From Paraburkholderia largidicola (GTDB lineage Bacteria > Pseudomonadota > Gammaproteobacteria > Burkholderiales > Burkholderiaceae): 64,000 nucleotides of DNA. The notes beneath the pieces were generated by a model. The model did no database searches and had not been told where the DNA came from. It was given only the letters and a program-made list of their open reading frames with translations. This document shows, in pieces, positions 15,772-25,985 of this stretch. Position numbers and translations under genes: made by a program. The stretch covers positions 496,001 through 560,000 of the forward strand of contig NZ_AP023175.1 in the NCBI RefSeq assembly GCF_013426895.1, given 5' to 3'. How positions within the stretch are numbered: position 1 is the stretch's first letter; each line of letters begins with the position of its first letter.

Positions 15772-17538
15772 TCAGTAACCGATCCGCTTCTCGACACTCC
15801 TGAACTTTCCCAGCGACCGATAGTGGTTGAACCACGGATTCGTGCGCAGTTCGCACAGCCGCGGCGAGCGTTCGGCCAGCGACACCTCGAGCCAGCGGAA
15901 CATCTCGTCGGCCTGTCCCAGCCGGGCGTAGAGTTCGGCGAACAGGAACGGCGACGTGTAGCGTGTCTGACGCCGCGCCTGCAGGTCCTGCAGATACCAC
16001 TGCAGCACCCGGTCATAACCACCCGCGTCCCACGCCGCGCGCACGCTTTCGGCGCGCGTGAATTCGTTGCAGCGCGTGAGCGCATCGACAGTTGCCTCGA
16101 CGGCGCGCTCATAGTCGCCGCGCACTTCGAACGCGATGGCCAGCAACTGATACACGAGCGGCGAACGGTTGCCGTGCCCCGCGCTCAGATAGTCGCGCGT
16201 CACTTCTTCGTAGCGCCCCGACTGCACGAGACCGAAAATGCGCGAGCCTTCGAAGCCGAGCGGATCGGCCCGTTCTGCGCGCTCGAACTGCGCGCGCCCC
16301 TCGGCTTCGCGGCCCAGCACGAGCAGAAGCCGCGCATACAGGCGGCTCGTTTCCGCATGCTCGGGGTTCAGGCGCAGCGCCTCCAGAAACTCTTCTTCTG
16401 CGCGCCGCCAGTCCCAGTCGAAGAAGTAATGCACGCCGGCCAGCGCCTGATGCGCCTCGGGCAGGCTGCTATCGAGTTCGAGCGCGCGCAGCGCGGTTTC
16501 GCGCGCCCGTGGATAGCCTTGCAACGAAGGATAGAAACCATGCGCCGCCGTGCCGCCGAACACATTCGACAGCCCGACGTAGCCCAGCGCGTAGGTCGGA
16601 TCGTGTTCGACAGCCTCTTCGAAATAGCCGCGCGCGCGAATGAAGTCCTCGTCGCTCAGCGCGTGATGCGCGGCGAACCCCGCATCGAAATGCACGCGGC
16701 GCGTCCAGTAGTAACGGCCACGCAGATATGCGTCGTGCGCACGCGGATCGACGGGCAGCCGGCGCGCAAGCCGCAATTGAAACTGCTCGCCGAGCGCCAG
16801 TGACACTTCCCGCGCGAGCGCCGCGCCCACTTCCATCTGGATGTCGAGCGCGCCCTTCGCGACGGGCTCGTAAGCGTGGCGCCACACCTGCACCTGGTCG
16901 TAGCAGCGGATCAGTTGCACGAGAATGCGCAGGCGTCCGCCATCGCGCATGAGCGAGCCTTCCAGCACGTAATCGACGGAAAGCTCGAAGGCGATCTCCG
17001 CGATGCTCTTTTTCGCGTTCCGATAGTGCGCCGCCGTCGTGCGCGCGACCACGAGAATGCGGTTCGCGTCCAGCATGCCGAGGTTCGCCGAGGTTTCGTC
17101 GGCGAGCGCGTCGCAGAAGCTGTCCAGCGCCGTATCGCCCGTCTGGTTGCCGAACGGCAGCACGAGCAGGCGCGCCGCCGCCGTCGACGGCGCAGGCGCC
17201 GTCTCGACTGCCGCCGCCGTCCCGATGCCTTCGAGGCGATAACCCTTGCCTTTGACAGTCAGCAGATAACGCGGCGCGTCCGGATTCTCGCCGAGGGCGA
17301 TGCGGATCTTGCGGATCGCGGTATTGATGCTGTTATCGGTTTGCCGGTACGCATTGCCACCCCACAGCGCGCGCACGATGTCGGCGCGCGTCACCAGCTG
17401 GCCGCTGCGCGACGCCATCAGGATCAGCAGTTCCATCGGCAGTCGTTCGAGCCGGATCTGCTCGCCGCCGCGGCGCAAGGCGTAGCGCCCGATGTCGAGT
17501 TCGACGTCCGCGATCCATACGGGCTCTGTGGGTTCCAT
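15772..17538 (-). CDS. Winged-helix (OmpR/CadC-type) regulator with TolB-like and TPR domains
   Basis: A 588-residue protein starting at ATG 17538 behind CAGGAGC. Residues 1-105 form an OmpR/PhoB-type DNA-binding domain (ELLILMASRSGQLVTRADIV, NTAIRKIRIALGENPDAPRY, GKGYRLEG). A TolB-N-like segment follows (LLVLPFGNQTGDTALDSFCD, then YVLEGSLMRDGGRLRILVQL), then TPR repeats to the end (ALGYVGLSNVFGG, AHQALAGVHYFFDWDWRRAE). No membrane segment is seen, unlike CadC. This architecture is a one-component regulator sensing through its TPR part. It lies 38 bases after an MHS transporter gene on the same strand and may control it. Confidence 0.85.
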   Translation of the reverse strand: MEPTEPVWIADVELDIGRYALRRGGEQIRLERLPMELLILMASRSGQLVTRADIVRALWGGNAYRQTDNSINTAIRKIRIALGENPDAPRYLLTVKGKGYRLEGIGTAAAVETAPAPSTAAARLLVLPFGNQTGDTALDSFCDALADETSANLGMLDANRILVVARTTAAHYRNAKKSIAEIAFELSVDYVLEGSLMRDGGRLRILVQLIRCYDQVQVWRHAYEPVAKGALDIQMEVGAALAREVSLALGEQFQLRLARRLPVDPRAHDAYLRGRYYWTRRVHFDAGFAAHHALSDEDFIRARGYFEEAVEHDPTYALGYVGLSNVFGGTAAHGFYPSLQGYPRARETALRALELDSSLPEAHQALAGVHYFFDWDWRRAEEEFLEALRLNPEHAETSRLYARLLLVLGREAEGRAQFERAERADPLGFEGSRIFGLVQSGRYEEVTRDYLSAGHGNRSPLVYQLLAIAFEVRGDYERAVEATVDALTRCNEFTRAESVRAAWDAGGYDRVLQWYLQDLQARRQTRYTSPFLFAELYARLGQADEMFRWLEVSLAERSPRLCELRTNPWFNHYRSLGKFRSVEKRIGY

Positions 17539-17576
17539 CTCCGCTCCTGCCATCGCGTGACGAGGCTCGCGCGCCG

Positions 17577-18875
17577 CTACTCGTGCCGCACCATCGGCGT
17601 ACGCAGCCTGCCGTGCTTCATGCCAAAGGTCGAGGCGAATGCGACCAGCGCGCCCGCGAACATCGCGAGCGCGGGCGCGAGTGTCCGATGCAGATCGGCG
17701 ACCAGAAAGCTCACGACGAGCGGCGTCAGTCCCATCGTCACGGCGAGGCCGACGTTCATCGCGGCCGCGACGCCGCTAAAGCGCACGTCGACAGGAAACA
17801 GTTCGGCGATCGCGCAGCCATACGTGCCGTTGATCAACGATGCAATCGCTCCCGCGATTACGAACAGCAGCACGAGATCGGGTTGTGTACGTGAGGCGGC
17901 GATAAAGAACACGGGCGCGAACAGGGCCGTCATCACGGCACCCGCGCGGAACACGCGACGGCGCGAGAAACGGTCGCCCGCTGCCGCCGTCAACGGAATG
18001 CACGCGGCGATGGCGATCACATAGAGCGTCTGCGCCCACGCCACATCCCTTGCGCCATGACCGAGCGCCTGCAGCCAGCTTGGCATGTACGCGATGAACA
18101 GTCCGCCCGTGACGCCCGTCATCACGCCCGCGCCGGTTCCCGTGACGATGGCCGCCAGGTGATGACGGAACAGCACGGCAAGCGGCTCGCGATGCCGCCG
18201 CGCAATCGCGCGCGCGTATTCCGCCGACTCCTCGAGCGTGCGGCGCAGCGCGAAGATGCCGAGACCGCAGATTCCGCCCAGCAGGAACGCGATCCGCCAT
18301 CCGAACGCATCGACCTGCGGCCCATCGAGCAACAGATGCACCAGGAGATTCACGCTCGAAGCGAGCAACAAGGACAGATTGACGGCCACGAACACGAAGC
18401 CGCACATCAGGCCCGGATGCGCCGAGCCCGTCTCGATCGCGTAGACGAGTGCGCCCGGCAACTCGCCGCCGAGGCACAAACCCTGCACGAGGCGCAACGT
18501 GAGCAGCGCAATCGGCGCGGCAATGCCGAGCGCGGCGTATGAAGGAAGCATTCCAATGGCGAGCGTCGCGAGCGCGGCGACGAGCGCGGACGACATGAAG
18601 ACGACGCGCCGGCCGTACTTGTCGCCGAGCCGGCCGAGAAACAGGCCGCCGAGCGGGCGCGACAGATGGCCGATGGCAAGCACGGCAAACGACAGCGTGG
18701 CAGGCGCGAGCCCGATGCCGGGCGGAAAGAACGCGCGCCCGATGTGCTGCGCGAAGAAGCCGTAGATGACGAAATCGAAGACTTCGAGCGCGCCGCCCGT
18801 GCTGGCGACGAAGATCGTCCAGCGTTGGCGGGCGGCCCGTGACGCCGACGGCAGCGAAAGCGTATCGTCGAGCAT
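17577..18875 (-). CDS. MFS transporter, metabolite:H+ symporter (MHS) family
   Basis: A 432-residue protein starting at ATG 18875, with about twelve membrane segments. The first loop reads FDFVIYGFFAQHIGRAFFP, with the MHS signature RPLGGLFLGRLGDKYGRR between segments 2 and 3 and RLVQGLCLGGELPGA in segment 4, as in ShiA, KgtP and ProP. Substrates of the family are carboxylates, shikimate and betaine; none can be assigned. It is followed by the winged-helix/TPR regulator, likely in one transcript. Confidence 0.87.
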   Translation of the reverse strand: MLDDTLSLPSASRAARQRWTIFVASTGGALEVFDFVIYGFFAQHIGRAFFPPGIGLAPATLSFAVLAIGHLSRPLGGLFLGRLGDKYGRRVVFMSSALVAALATLAIGMLPSYAALGIAAPIALLTLRLVQGLCLGGELPGALVYAIETGSAHPGLMCGFVFVAVNLSLLLASSVNLLVHLLLDGPQVDAFGWRIAFLLGGICGLGIFALRRTLEESAEYARAIARRHREPLAVLFRHHLAAIVTGTGAGVMTGVTGGLFIAYMPSWLQALGHGARDVAWAQTLYVIAIAACIPLTAAAGDRFSRRRVFRAGAVMTALFAPVFFIAASRTQPDLVLLFVIAGAIASLINGTYGCAIAELFPVDVRFSGVAAAMNVGLAVTMGLTPLVVSFLVADLHRTLAPALAMFAGALVAFASTFGMKHGRLRTPMVRHE

Positions 18876-19358
18876 GACTACTCCAGATATCGCCAGGCAT
18901 ATCGGCCACGCCCGTTTCGCGCAGATCGACGGGACGGCATTTCGCGGTCGACACCCGGCCAGAGTGCGTTCCGACAGCGCATGCGGTGTTACGGAACATT
19001 CTGGGCGACAAAGCCGCGCTCGCAAAGCTTTCTTATGCGTTTCGCAACAGCGTTTTGCAACGGCAATGCGACGCGACCGGCGTTTTCCGCTCGCCCGTGA
19101 GCATCAGCCGCTGCGCCAGAACACGGCTTCCACGGTTATCAGGCAAGGCGCAATCCGGCCATTACCCTGCTTGCGCTTTGCTGGAAACCGTCTAGCCTCC
19201 CTTTCAAAACGACGATCTGGCACAGGTTTCGCAAGCTTTTTGGGATAATGATTCGCGAGGGAATCCTGTAATTTCCAGATAGCGTCGGCGTGGACCGTCC
19301 GGATGACCGCCATCCGACGCACCGCCTCAATACATCAACACCGGAAGAGTCATCGACA
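18876..19358. other. Gene-free region upstream of wspA
   Basis: A 483-base stretch between the divergent MHS transporter and wspA. Apart from a sigma-54-like element and a GATAAT hexamer near 19219-19249, no strong feature was seen; the ORFs in it are short antisense frames without ribosome sites. Confidence 0.5.
19218..19233 (+). promoter_or_regulatory. Possible sigma-54 promoter of the wsp operon
   Basis: TGGCAC-N5-TCGCA has the GG (19219-19220) to GC (19231-19232) spacing of ten bases required at -24/-12. It lies about 125 bases before the wspA start. A sigma-70-like GATAAT at 19244 overlaps the predicted start region, so the assignment is tentative. Confidence 0.35.
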
Positions 19359-21035
19359 ATGGCCACAGCGACGCCCCGCACCAGCGACACCACCCTGCTC
19401 GAGCCGAAGCACGCGGCCCGCTTCACGCTCGGCAACCGGATCATGCTGAGCTTCGGCGCACTGTTCGTGCTGATGCTGATGATGGCCGCCATCTCCTGGA
19501 GCCGGCTGCGCGTGATGGACGACGAAGCGCTCAGCATGGGGCGCGACTCGGTGCCCGGCCTGTACCTCGCCACGACCTTGCGCGCGGCGGCCAACGAAGG
19601 CTATGCGACGCTCGAACGCGCGCTGTTCGTCGACGGCAACGAAGCCGCGACGAAGCAGGATCTCGAACGGATGCCGCAGGCACTGCAAAAATTCGATCAG
19701 GTATCGGCCGAATACCAGGCGACCCTCTATCGCGACGTCGATCGCGAGCACTTCCGCGCCTTCCGGGCCGCGTGGGATCAATACCTGCCGCAACTGAACG
19801 ACGCGATGCACGCCGCTCCGACCTCGAAAGCGCAAGCCCAGGCCATCTTCGTCAAGCTCGCGCCCGCATGGGAAAACGTGATCCGCGCGGCGAACGAACT
19901 CGTCAACGAGAACCGCACGCAGGCGGACGAGTCCGCGAAAGCCATCCGCGACTCGGTGACGGGTACGGAAATCACGCTCGCGACGGCGCTCGGCGTCACG
20001 TTGCTCGTCGCGCTCTACACCGGCTTTTCGCTGTACCGCGCGATCACGGTGCCGATGGCGAGCCTCGTCGACGTGCACAACGTCATGCGCACGGGCAACC
20101 TGACACAGCGTTTGAAGCTTGGCCGCCGCGACGAATTCGGCACGCTCGAGGACGGCTTCAACCGGATGGCCGAGGAACTGAACAGCCTCGTTGCGCAGGC
20201 GCAGAAGTCGTCGCTGCAGGTGACGACGTCGGTGGCCGAGATTGCGGCGACGTCGAAAGAACAGCAGGCGACGGCGACGGAAACCGCCGCGACCACGACG
20301 GAGATCGGCGCGACCTCGCGCGAAATCTTCGCGACCTCGCGCGACCTGCTGCGCACGATGAATGAAGTGTCGGCCGTCGCGGATCAGTCGGCGACGCTCG
20401 CGGGCGCGAGCCAGAACGGCCTCACGCGCATGGAAGACACGATGCGCAGCGTGATGGAAGCGGCCGGTTCGGTGAACGCGAAGCTCGCCATCCTCAACGA
20501 AAAGGCCGTCAACATCAATCAGGTGGTCGCGACGATCACCAAGGTCGCCGATCAGACCAACCTGCTGTCGCTGAACGCGGCCATCGAAGCCGAGAAAGCG
20601 GGCGAATACGGCCGCGGCTTTGCCGTCGTCGCGACGGAAATCCGCCGTCTCGCGGACCAGACGGCCGTCGCCACCTTCGATATCGAACAGACCGTGAAGG
20701 AAATCCAGTCGGCTGTGTCGGCGGGTGTGATGGGCATGGACAAGTTCTCCGAAGAAGTGCGGCGCGGCATGCGCGACGTGCAGCAGGTGAGCGAGCAGCT
20801 GTCGCAGATCATTCATGAAGTGCAGACGCTCGCGCCGCGCTTCCAGCTGGTCAACGAAGGCATGCAGACCCAGGCGACGAGCGCCGAGCAGATCACGCAG
20901 GCGCTGTCGCAGCTGTCGGAGGCCGCGCAGCAGACGGCGGAGTCGCTGCGCCAGTCGTCGCAGGCGATCGACGATCTCACGCTCGTTGCGAACCAGCTGC
21001 GCACGGGTGTGTCGCGTTTCAAGATCGAAGCGTGA
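19359..21035 (+). CDS. wspA: Methyl-accepting chemotaxis protein of the Wsp system
   Basis: A 558-residue receptor starting at ATG 19359. It has an N-terminal membrane segment (about residues 28-50), a periplasmic four-helix domain of about 135 residues, a second membrane segment near 210-230, HAMP ([20 protein letters not shown] onward) and a cytoplasmic signalling hairpin. The hairpin tip is [20 protein letters not shown] followed by EYGRGFAV, which is characteristic of WspA rather than flagellar receptors. The five genes behind it are the rest of wsp. It should sense surface contact or envelope stress and activate WspE. Start choice: the longer frame from 19290 lacks membrane-protein features. 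Confidence 0.92.
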   Translation: MATATPRTSDTTLLEPKHAARFTLGNRIMLSFGALFVLMLMMAAISWSRLRVMDDEALSMGRDSVPGLYLATTLRAAANEGYATLERALFVDGNEAATKQDLERMPQALQKFDQVSAEYQATLYRDVDREHFRAFRAAWDQYLPQLNDAMHAAPTSKAQAQAIFVKLAPAWENVIRAANELVNENRTQADESAKAIRDSVTGTEITLATALGVTLLVALYTGFSLYRAITVPMASLVDVHNVMRTGNLTQRLKLGRRDEFGTLEDGFNRMAEELNSLVAQAQKSSLQVTTSVAEIAATSKEQQATATETAATTTEIGATSREIFATSRDLLRTMNEVSAVADQSATLAGASQNGLTRMEDTMRSVMEAAGSVNAKLAILNEKAVNINQVVATITKVADQTNLLSLNAAIEAEKAGEYGRGFAVVATEIRRLADQTAVATFDIEQTVKEIQSAVSAGVMGMDKFSEEVRRGMRDVQQVSEQLSQIIHEVQTLAPRFQLVNEGMQTQATSAEQITQALSQLSEAAQQTAESLRQSSQAIDDLTLVANQLRTGVSRFKIEA

Positions 21036-21081
21036 GCCCGCTCGCGCTGGCGGGCCCAACACGGCTGACACGGTGACGGCG

Positions 21082-21576
21082 ATGCTCTTTCTTCTGTTCG
21101 AACTCGACCGCGACCGCTATGCCCTCGATGCCGCCGACATCGTCGAAGTGCAGACGCTGACCGCCACCAAGGCGATTCCCGGCGCGCCCGCGTGGGTTGC
21201 GGGCGTGATCGAGCGTCACGGCGAACCCGTGCCCGTGATCGATCTCGCGCAACTCGCGCTTGGCCGCCCGTCGCAGTACTGGCGCTCGACGCGGCTCGTG
21301 TTCGTCCATTACCGCGACGTGCGAGACATACGCGAACCCGGGGATGATGAAGCGCCCCCGCGCCTGCTCGGCCTGATCGTGGAACGCGCGACGCAGACGC
21401 GCCGGATCGAGCGCGAGCACTTCGCCGACAGCGGCATCGCGACGCCGCACGCGCGCTGGCTCGGCCCCGTCGCGAGCGACGAACTCGGCATGATCCAATG
21501 GATCGACGTACAGCAGATGCTCGACGACGACGTGAAGGCGCTGCTCTTCCCGCAACCCCAATCTCATACGCGATGA
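21082..21576 (+). CDS. wspB: CheW-like coupling protein of the Wsp system
   Basis: A 164-residue single-domain CheW protein. Start at ATG 21082; a GTG three codons upstream is possible. The CheW fold is seen in FLLFELDRDRYALDAADIVE, AIPGAPAWVAGVIERHGEPV and PVIDLAQLALG. It should dock WspA to the WspE kinase. It overlaps wspC by ATGA at 21573-21576, so the two are translationally coupled. Confidence 0.9.
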   Translation: MLFLLFELDRDRYALDAADIVEVQTLTATKAIPGAPAWVAGVIERHGEPVPVIDLAQLALGRPSQYWRSTRLVFVHYRDVRDIREPGDDEAPPRLLGLIVERATQTRRIEREHFADSGIATPHARWLGPVASDELGMIQWIDVQQMLDDDVKALLFPQPQSHTR

Positions 21577-22994
21577 ACGCCGCGAACGCTTTCGTGCCGC
21601 GCTTCGAAGCCTGGCTCCTGCGGGAGACGGGAATCGACGCGTCGTCGCTCGGCATCAACGCGCTGGAGCGCGCGGTGCTCGAACGCGTGCGCGTGACGCG
21701 CCTCGGCCTGTCGGCACACGACACGAGCGTCGCTATCGATCCCGCCGAGATCGAAGCGTACTGGCAGCAGCTGAGCGTGTCGCGCGACGAACGGCAGGCG
21801 CTGATCGAGGCGCTCGTCGTGCCCGAAACATGGTTCTATCGCGACCGCGAGGCGTATGTCGCACTCGCGCGGCTCGCGAACGAGCGGCTGGTGCGCGATC
21901 CGATGCACGTATTGCGCGTGCTGAGCCTGCCGTGCTCGACGGGCGAGGAACCGTACACGATCGCGATGACACTGCTCGACGACGGCATCGGCGAGAACCG
22001 TTTCACCGTCGATGCCTTCGATATCAGCGCGCGCGTGATCGAGCATGCGCGCGCGGGCCTCTACGGGCGCAATTCGTTTCGCGGCCATCCGCTCGCGTTT
22101 CGCGACCGGCATTTCACGGCCGTCAGCGACAGCTGGCAACTGAGCGAGCGCGTACGCGAGACGGTGCGCTTCTCGCACGCGAATCTGTTCGACTTGCAGG
22201 CGGGCGCGCAGGCGCCATACGACTTCATCTTCTGCCGCAACGTGCTGATCTATTTCGACCGGGAGGCGCAGGACCGCGCGATCCGCGTGCTCGACGCGAA
22301 TCTCGCCAGCGGCGGCACGATCTTCGTCGGTCCCGCCGAGACGGGCCTGATGATGCGGCACGCGATGACATCCGCGCGCATTCCGCTCGCGTTTGCGTTC
22401 CGGCGCAGCACGCCCGAAGAAACACATGCGGCGCGCGCGGTCAAACCACTTGCTCTGAGCGCGGCGAACGTGACGGCGCAAGCCGCGCGTGCGACCGTGC
22501 TCACGTCGGCAACGCGCGTCGCCGCGAAACCGCCGCCGGCGAACCGCGGCCTCTCGGCGCAGCGAACGCAACCTGCTGTTCGAACGATGCCGCCCGCGCC
22601 GACGCCGCTACCCGCCACGGAACCCTCGCTCGCAGCCGCGCGCCGTCACGCCGATGCCGGCGAGTTCGACGAAGCCGAGCGCCTCGCGCATCAGCATGCG
22701 ATCGTGCACGGCCCGAATGTCGACGCGTTCTATCTGCTCGGCCTGATCGCCGATGCGCGCGGGCGCGGCGCCGACGCTGCCGATTTCTATCGCAAGGCGC
22801 TTTATCTGGACCCCGTGCATTACGAAGCGCTCACGCATCTGGCCGCTTTGCTCGACATCGGCGGCGATCGGGTGGGTGCGCAGAACCTGATGCAACGCGC
22901 GCAACGCTCGGCGGCGCGCTCGACACAATCGACTCAAGCGCCAACGGACGATGCGCAACGTTCACGAGGATTCCATGCTGCACGACGCTCCTGA
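21573..22994 (+). CDS. wspC: CheR-type receptor methyltransferase with TPR tail
   Basis: A 473-residue protein starting at ATG 21573, overlapping wspB. Residues about 60-275 are a CheR methyltransferase: the SAM-binding LSLPCSTGEEPYTIAM and the DFIFCRNVLIYFD segment are intact. A Pro/Ala-rich linker follows, then TPR repeats in the last 120 residues (VDAFYLLGLIADARGRGADA, ADFYRKALYLDPVHYEALTH), as in Pseudomonas WspC. It should methylate glutamates of WspA to set its signalling state, opposed by WspF. The low-complexity linker (about residues 280-355) is longer than I would expect and likely poorly conserved. Confidence 0.92.
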   Translation: MNAANAFVPRFEAWLLRETGIDASSLGINALERAVLERVRVTRLGLSAHDTSVAIDPAEIEAYWQQLSVSRDERQALIEALVVPETWFYRDREAYVALARLANERLVRDPMHVLRVLSLPCSTGEEPYTIAMTLLDDGIGENRFTVDAFDISARVIEHARAGLYGRNSFRGHPLAFRDRHFTAVSDSWQLSERVRETVRFSHANLFDLQAGAQAPYDFIFCRNVLIYFDREAQDRAIRVLDANLASGGTIFVGPAETGLMMRHAMTSARIPLAFAFRRSTPEETHAARAVKPLALSAANVTAQAARATVLTSATRVAAKPPPANRGLSAQRTQPAVRTMPPAPTPLPATEPSLAAARRHADAGEFDEAERLAHQHAIVHGPNVDAFYLLGLIADARGRGADAADFYRKALYLDPVHYEALTHLAALLDIGGDRVGAQNLMQRAQRSAARSTQSTQAPTDDAQRSRGFHAARRS

Positions 22995-23685
22995 TCATCC
23001 GGGCGCGGCCGTGCGCGTCGACGACTGCTGGAACCGCATTGGCACGCGCGGCGACAATACCTGCCCGCGCCTCGCCGACTATTTTCGCTGCCTGAACTGC
23101 CCTGTCTTCGCGCAAGGCGCGGCGCAGTTGCTCGACCGGCCGTTGAGCGCCACCGATCTCGCTTCGCGTGCGCAACTGGGCGCAGCGACAGCCGCAACGC
23201 GTGAAGCGTCCGCGCAGACTCAGTCCGCGCTCGCCTTTCGCATCGCGGGCGAGTGGCTCGCGCTGCCGACCCGTGTGCTGCGCCAGATCGACGATATCCG
23301 CCCGATCCATTCGCTGCCGCATCAGCGCTCGCGCGCCGTGCTCGGCGTCGTCAACGTGCGTGGCGCGCTGACCGTTGCCGTCTCGCTGGGAGAACTGCTG
23401 AACATGGACCGCGCCGCCGACGCGAAGCAGGCCGCGCGTAACGGCTATGCGCGGATGCTGGTCGCCGCGCACGACGGCGAATCCGCCGCGCCGCCCGTGG
23501 CCCTGCCCGTCGACGAGGTCGAAGGTGTGATCCGATATGCGGACGCCGAACTGCTGCCCGTTCCCGCGACGCTCGCGCACGCCACCGCGTCGCACGCAAG
23601 CGGCGTGCTCGCGTGGCGCGGCGGGTCCGTCGGCCTGATCGATCCGGCGCGGCTGTTCGAGTCGATTGCCCGGAGCCTGCGATGA
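22975..23685 (+). CDS. wspD: Second CheW-like protein of the Wsp system
   Basis: A 236-residue protein. I start it at ATG 22975 behind GAGGATT, which overlaps wspC by 20 bases; an ATG at 22951 is also in frame. Residues 1-85 hold a Cys-containing N-terminal extension (CWNRIGTRGDNTCP and YFRCLNCPVF), typical of WspD, before a CheW domain (LAFRIAGEWLALPTRVLRQI, LGVVNVRGALTVAVSLGELL). It should couple WspA and WspE together with WspB. It ends in an ATGA overlap with wspE. Confidence 0.9.
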   Translation: MLHDAPDHPGAAVRVDDCWNRIGTRGDNTCPRLADYFRCLNCPVFAQGAAQLLDRPLSATDLASRAQLGAATAATREASAQTQSALAFRIAGEWLALPTRVLRQIDDIRPIHSLPHQRSRAVLGVVNVRGALTVAVSLGELLNMDRAADAKQAARNGYARMLVAAHDGESAAPPVALPVDEVEGVIRYADAELLPVPATLAHATASHASGVLAWRGGSVGLIDPARLFESIARSLR

Positions 23686-25985
23686 CCGACGACGATCTGT
23701 CGCTGCTCGAACTGTTCCGCGAGGAAGCGGCTGTGCAAACGCGCGTGCTGTCCGACGGTCTGCTCGCGCTCGAACATCGCCCCGCCGACGCCGCCGCGCT
23801 CGAAGCGTGCATGCGCGCCGCCCATTCGCTCAAGGGCGCGGCGCGCATCATCGGCTTGCAGGATGGCGTCGATATCGCGCATGTGATGGAAGAGTGCTTT
23901 GTCGGCGCCCAGCGCGCGGAACTTCAACTGACACCCGCGCATATCGACGTGCTGTTGCGCGGCGTCGATCTGCTGATACGCGTGGGCGATGCGAAGACGG
24001 ACGCGCCCGTCACGCGCGCCGATATCGACGGGTTCGTGCGGCGGCTGGCGTCGCCCGCAAGCGCCGCGCGCGAGACGGCAGCCGGCGACGGAACGCACGC
24101 CGATCAGGACGTCGACGTGTATGCGCAACTCCAGGCGCAACTGCAGGCCGAGGCGCTCGCGCAACGGCAGGAAGCGCCCGCAACCGACCCCGCTGCACCG
24201 CCTGACGCGCCCGCGCAACCCGCTTCGCATGCGTCCGCTCGTCACCCCGACCGCATGCTGCGCGTGCGCGCTGCGAATCTCGACCGCGTGTTGAGCCTGT
24301 CGGGCGAAGTGCTCGTCGAATCGCGCTGGCTCAAGCCGTTCGCCACGTCGATGCTGCGCATCAAGCGGACACAGCGCGACACCTCGCGCGCGCTCGATGC
24401 GCTCTATGACACGCTGGCCGACCATCTCGACGACGCCGCGCTCTCGGCGCTGGCCGACGTGCGCACCGCGCTCAACGACATGCAGCACACGCTCGGCGCG
24501 CGCCTCGACGAACTCGACCACTACGACCGCAGCAGTTCCAACCTGGCGCAACTGCTGTACGACGAAGCGCTGCAATGCCGGATGCGCCCGTTCGGCGACG
24601 CGACGCACGCGTATCCGCGCGTCGTGCGCGATCTGGCGCGCTCGCTCGGCAAGCGCGTGAAGTTCGAGATCGTCGGTACGTCGACGCAGGTGGACCGCGA
24701 CATTCTCGACATGCTCGACGCGCCGCTCGGCCATCTGCTGCGCAACGCGCTCGATCACGGCATCGAGACGCCCGACGCGCGGCTCGCGCGCGGCAAGCCC
24801 GCCGAAGCGCACGTGACGCTCGAAGCGCGCCACAGTGCGGGCAAGCTGCTGATCAGCGTCAGCGACGACGGCGCGGGCATCGATCTCGACAACGTGCGCG
24901 CGTCGGTGATCCGCCGCAAGCTCGCCGACGAAGACACGGCCGCGCGTCTGTCCGAACCGGAACTGCTCGACTTCCTGCTGCTGCCGGGCTTCTCGATGCG
25001 CGAGCAGGTCACCGATGTATCGGGCCGCGGCGTCGGCCTCGACGCCGTGCATGAAATGGTCAAGGCCGTGCGCGGCACCGTGCGCATCTTCAACGACCCG
25101 GGCCACGGTTCGCGCTTCGTGATGCAGTTGCCGTTGACGCTCTCCGTGGTGCGCAGCCTGCTCGTCGATGTGGGCGGCGAGGCGTATGCGTTCCCGCTCG
25201 CGCATGTGCGCCGCACACTCGAACTCGCGCGCGTCGATATCGACATGCTCGAAGGCCAGCAGCACTTCGCGTTCGACGGCAAGCCCGTCGGGCTCGTCAC
25301 TGCGCATCAGTTGCTCGGCGCGCAGGCGGGCGTGACGCGCGAGTCGGTGTCCGTGGTAGTGATCGGCGACGAGCGGGTGACGTATGGGATCGCCGTCGAC
25401 CGCTTTCTCGGCGAGCGGATGCTCGTCGTGCAGCCGCTCGATCCACGCCTCGGCAAGATCCGGGACATCGCGGCGGGCGCGCTGATGGAGAATGGCGACG
25501 CTGTATTGATTGTCGATGTCGACGACCTGCTGCGTTCCGTCGACAAGCTCGTGCGCGGCGGTCAGCTCGACCGGATCGGCCGCGCGCACGATGTCGCCGC
25601 GCGGCAGCGCAAGCATGTGCTGGTCGTCGAAGATTCGTTGACGGTGCGCGAACTCGAACGCAAGCTGCTGGAGAAACGCGGCTATGCGGTGACGGTCGCC
25701 GTGGACGGGATGGACGGCTGGAACGCACTGCGCGGCGGCACGTTCGACCTCGTCGTCACCGATATCGACATGCCGCGCATGGACGGCATCGAGCTCGTCA
25801 CGCTGATCAAGCGCGACCCGCTGTTCAAGCCCGTGCCCGTGATGATCGTGTCGTACAAGGACCGCGACGAGGACCGCCGGCGCGGCCTCGAAGCCGGCGC
25901 GGACTACTACCTCGCGAAGGGCAGCTTCCATGACGAAGCCCTGCTCGATGCCGTGCGCGACCTGATCGGAGAGGCATCAGCATGA
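23682..25985 (+). CDS. wspE: Hybrid CheA-type histidine kinase/response regulator of the Wsp system
   Basis: A 767-residue hybrid kinase starting at ATG 23682, overlapping wspD. Domains in order: HPt at residues 1-110, with the phospho-His in AAHSLKGAARIIGL; a linker; dimerisation helices; the HATPase at about 320-475 (LLRNALDHGIE, SVSDDGAGID, SGRGVGLDAVHEM); a CheW-like domain (480-610); and a receiver from about 645 with the phospho-Asp in VTDIDMPRMDG. It should phosphorylate WspR and WspF. A very long antisense frame covers it, but that is a GC-codon shadow. Confidence 0.95.
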   Translation: MTDDDLSLLELFREEAAVQTRVLSDGLLALEHRPADAAALEACMRAAHSLKGAARIIGLQDGVDIAHVMEECFVGAQRAELQLTPAHIDVLLRGVDLLIRVGDAKTDAPVTRADIDGFVRRLASPASAARETAAGDGTHADQDVDVYAQLQAQLQAEALAQRQEAPATDPAAPPDAPAQPASHASARHPDRMLRVRAANLDRVLSLSGEVLVESRWLKPFATSMLRIKRTQRDTSRALDALYDTLADHLDDAALSALADVRTALNDMQHTLGARLDELDHYDRSSSNLAQLLYDEALQCRMRPFGDATHAYPRVVRDLARSLGKRVKFEIVGTSTQVDRDILDMLDAPLGHLLRNALDHGIETPDARLARGKPAEAHVTLEARHSAGKLLISVSDDGAGIDLDNVRASVIRRKLADEDTAARLSEPELLDFLLLPGFSMREQVTDVSGRGVGLDAVHEMVKAVRGTVRIFNDPGHGSRFVMQLPLTLSVVRSLLVDVGGEAYAFPLAHVRRTLELARVDIDMLEGQQHFAFDGKPVGLVTAHQLLGAQAGVTRESVSVVVIGDERVTYGIAVDRFLGERMLVVQPLDPRLGKIRDIAAGALMENGDAVLIVDVDDLLRSVDKLVRGGQLDRIGRAHDVAARQRKHVLVVEDSLTVRELERKLLEKRGYAVTVAVDGMDGWNALRGGTFDLVVTDIDMPRMDGIELVTLIKRDPLFKPVPVMIVSYKDRDEDRRRGLEAGADYYLAKGSFHDEALLDAVRDLIGEASA

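Noticed and set aside
23445..25931. An 828-codon open frame on the minus strand
   Set aside because: It runs antisense through wspE, whose domains are complete. In this GC-rich genome the opposite frame stays open because third positions are G or C. The translated product is Arg/His-rich without any recognisable motif.
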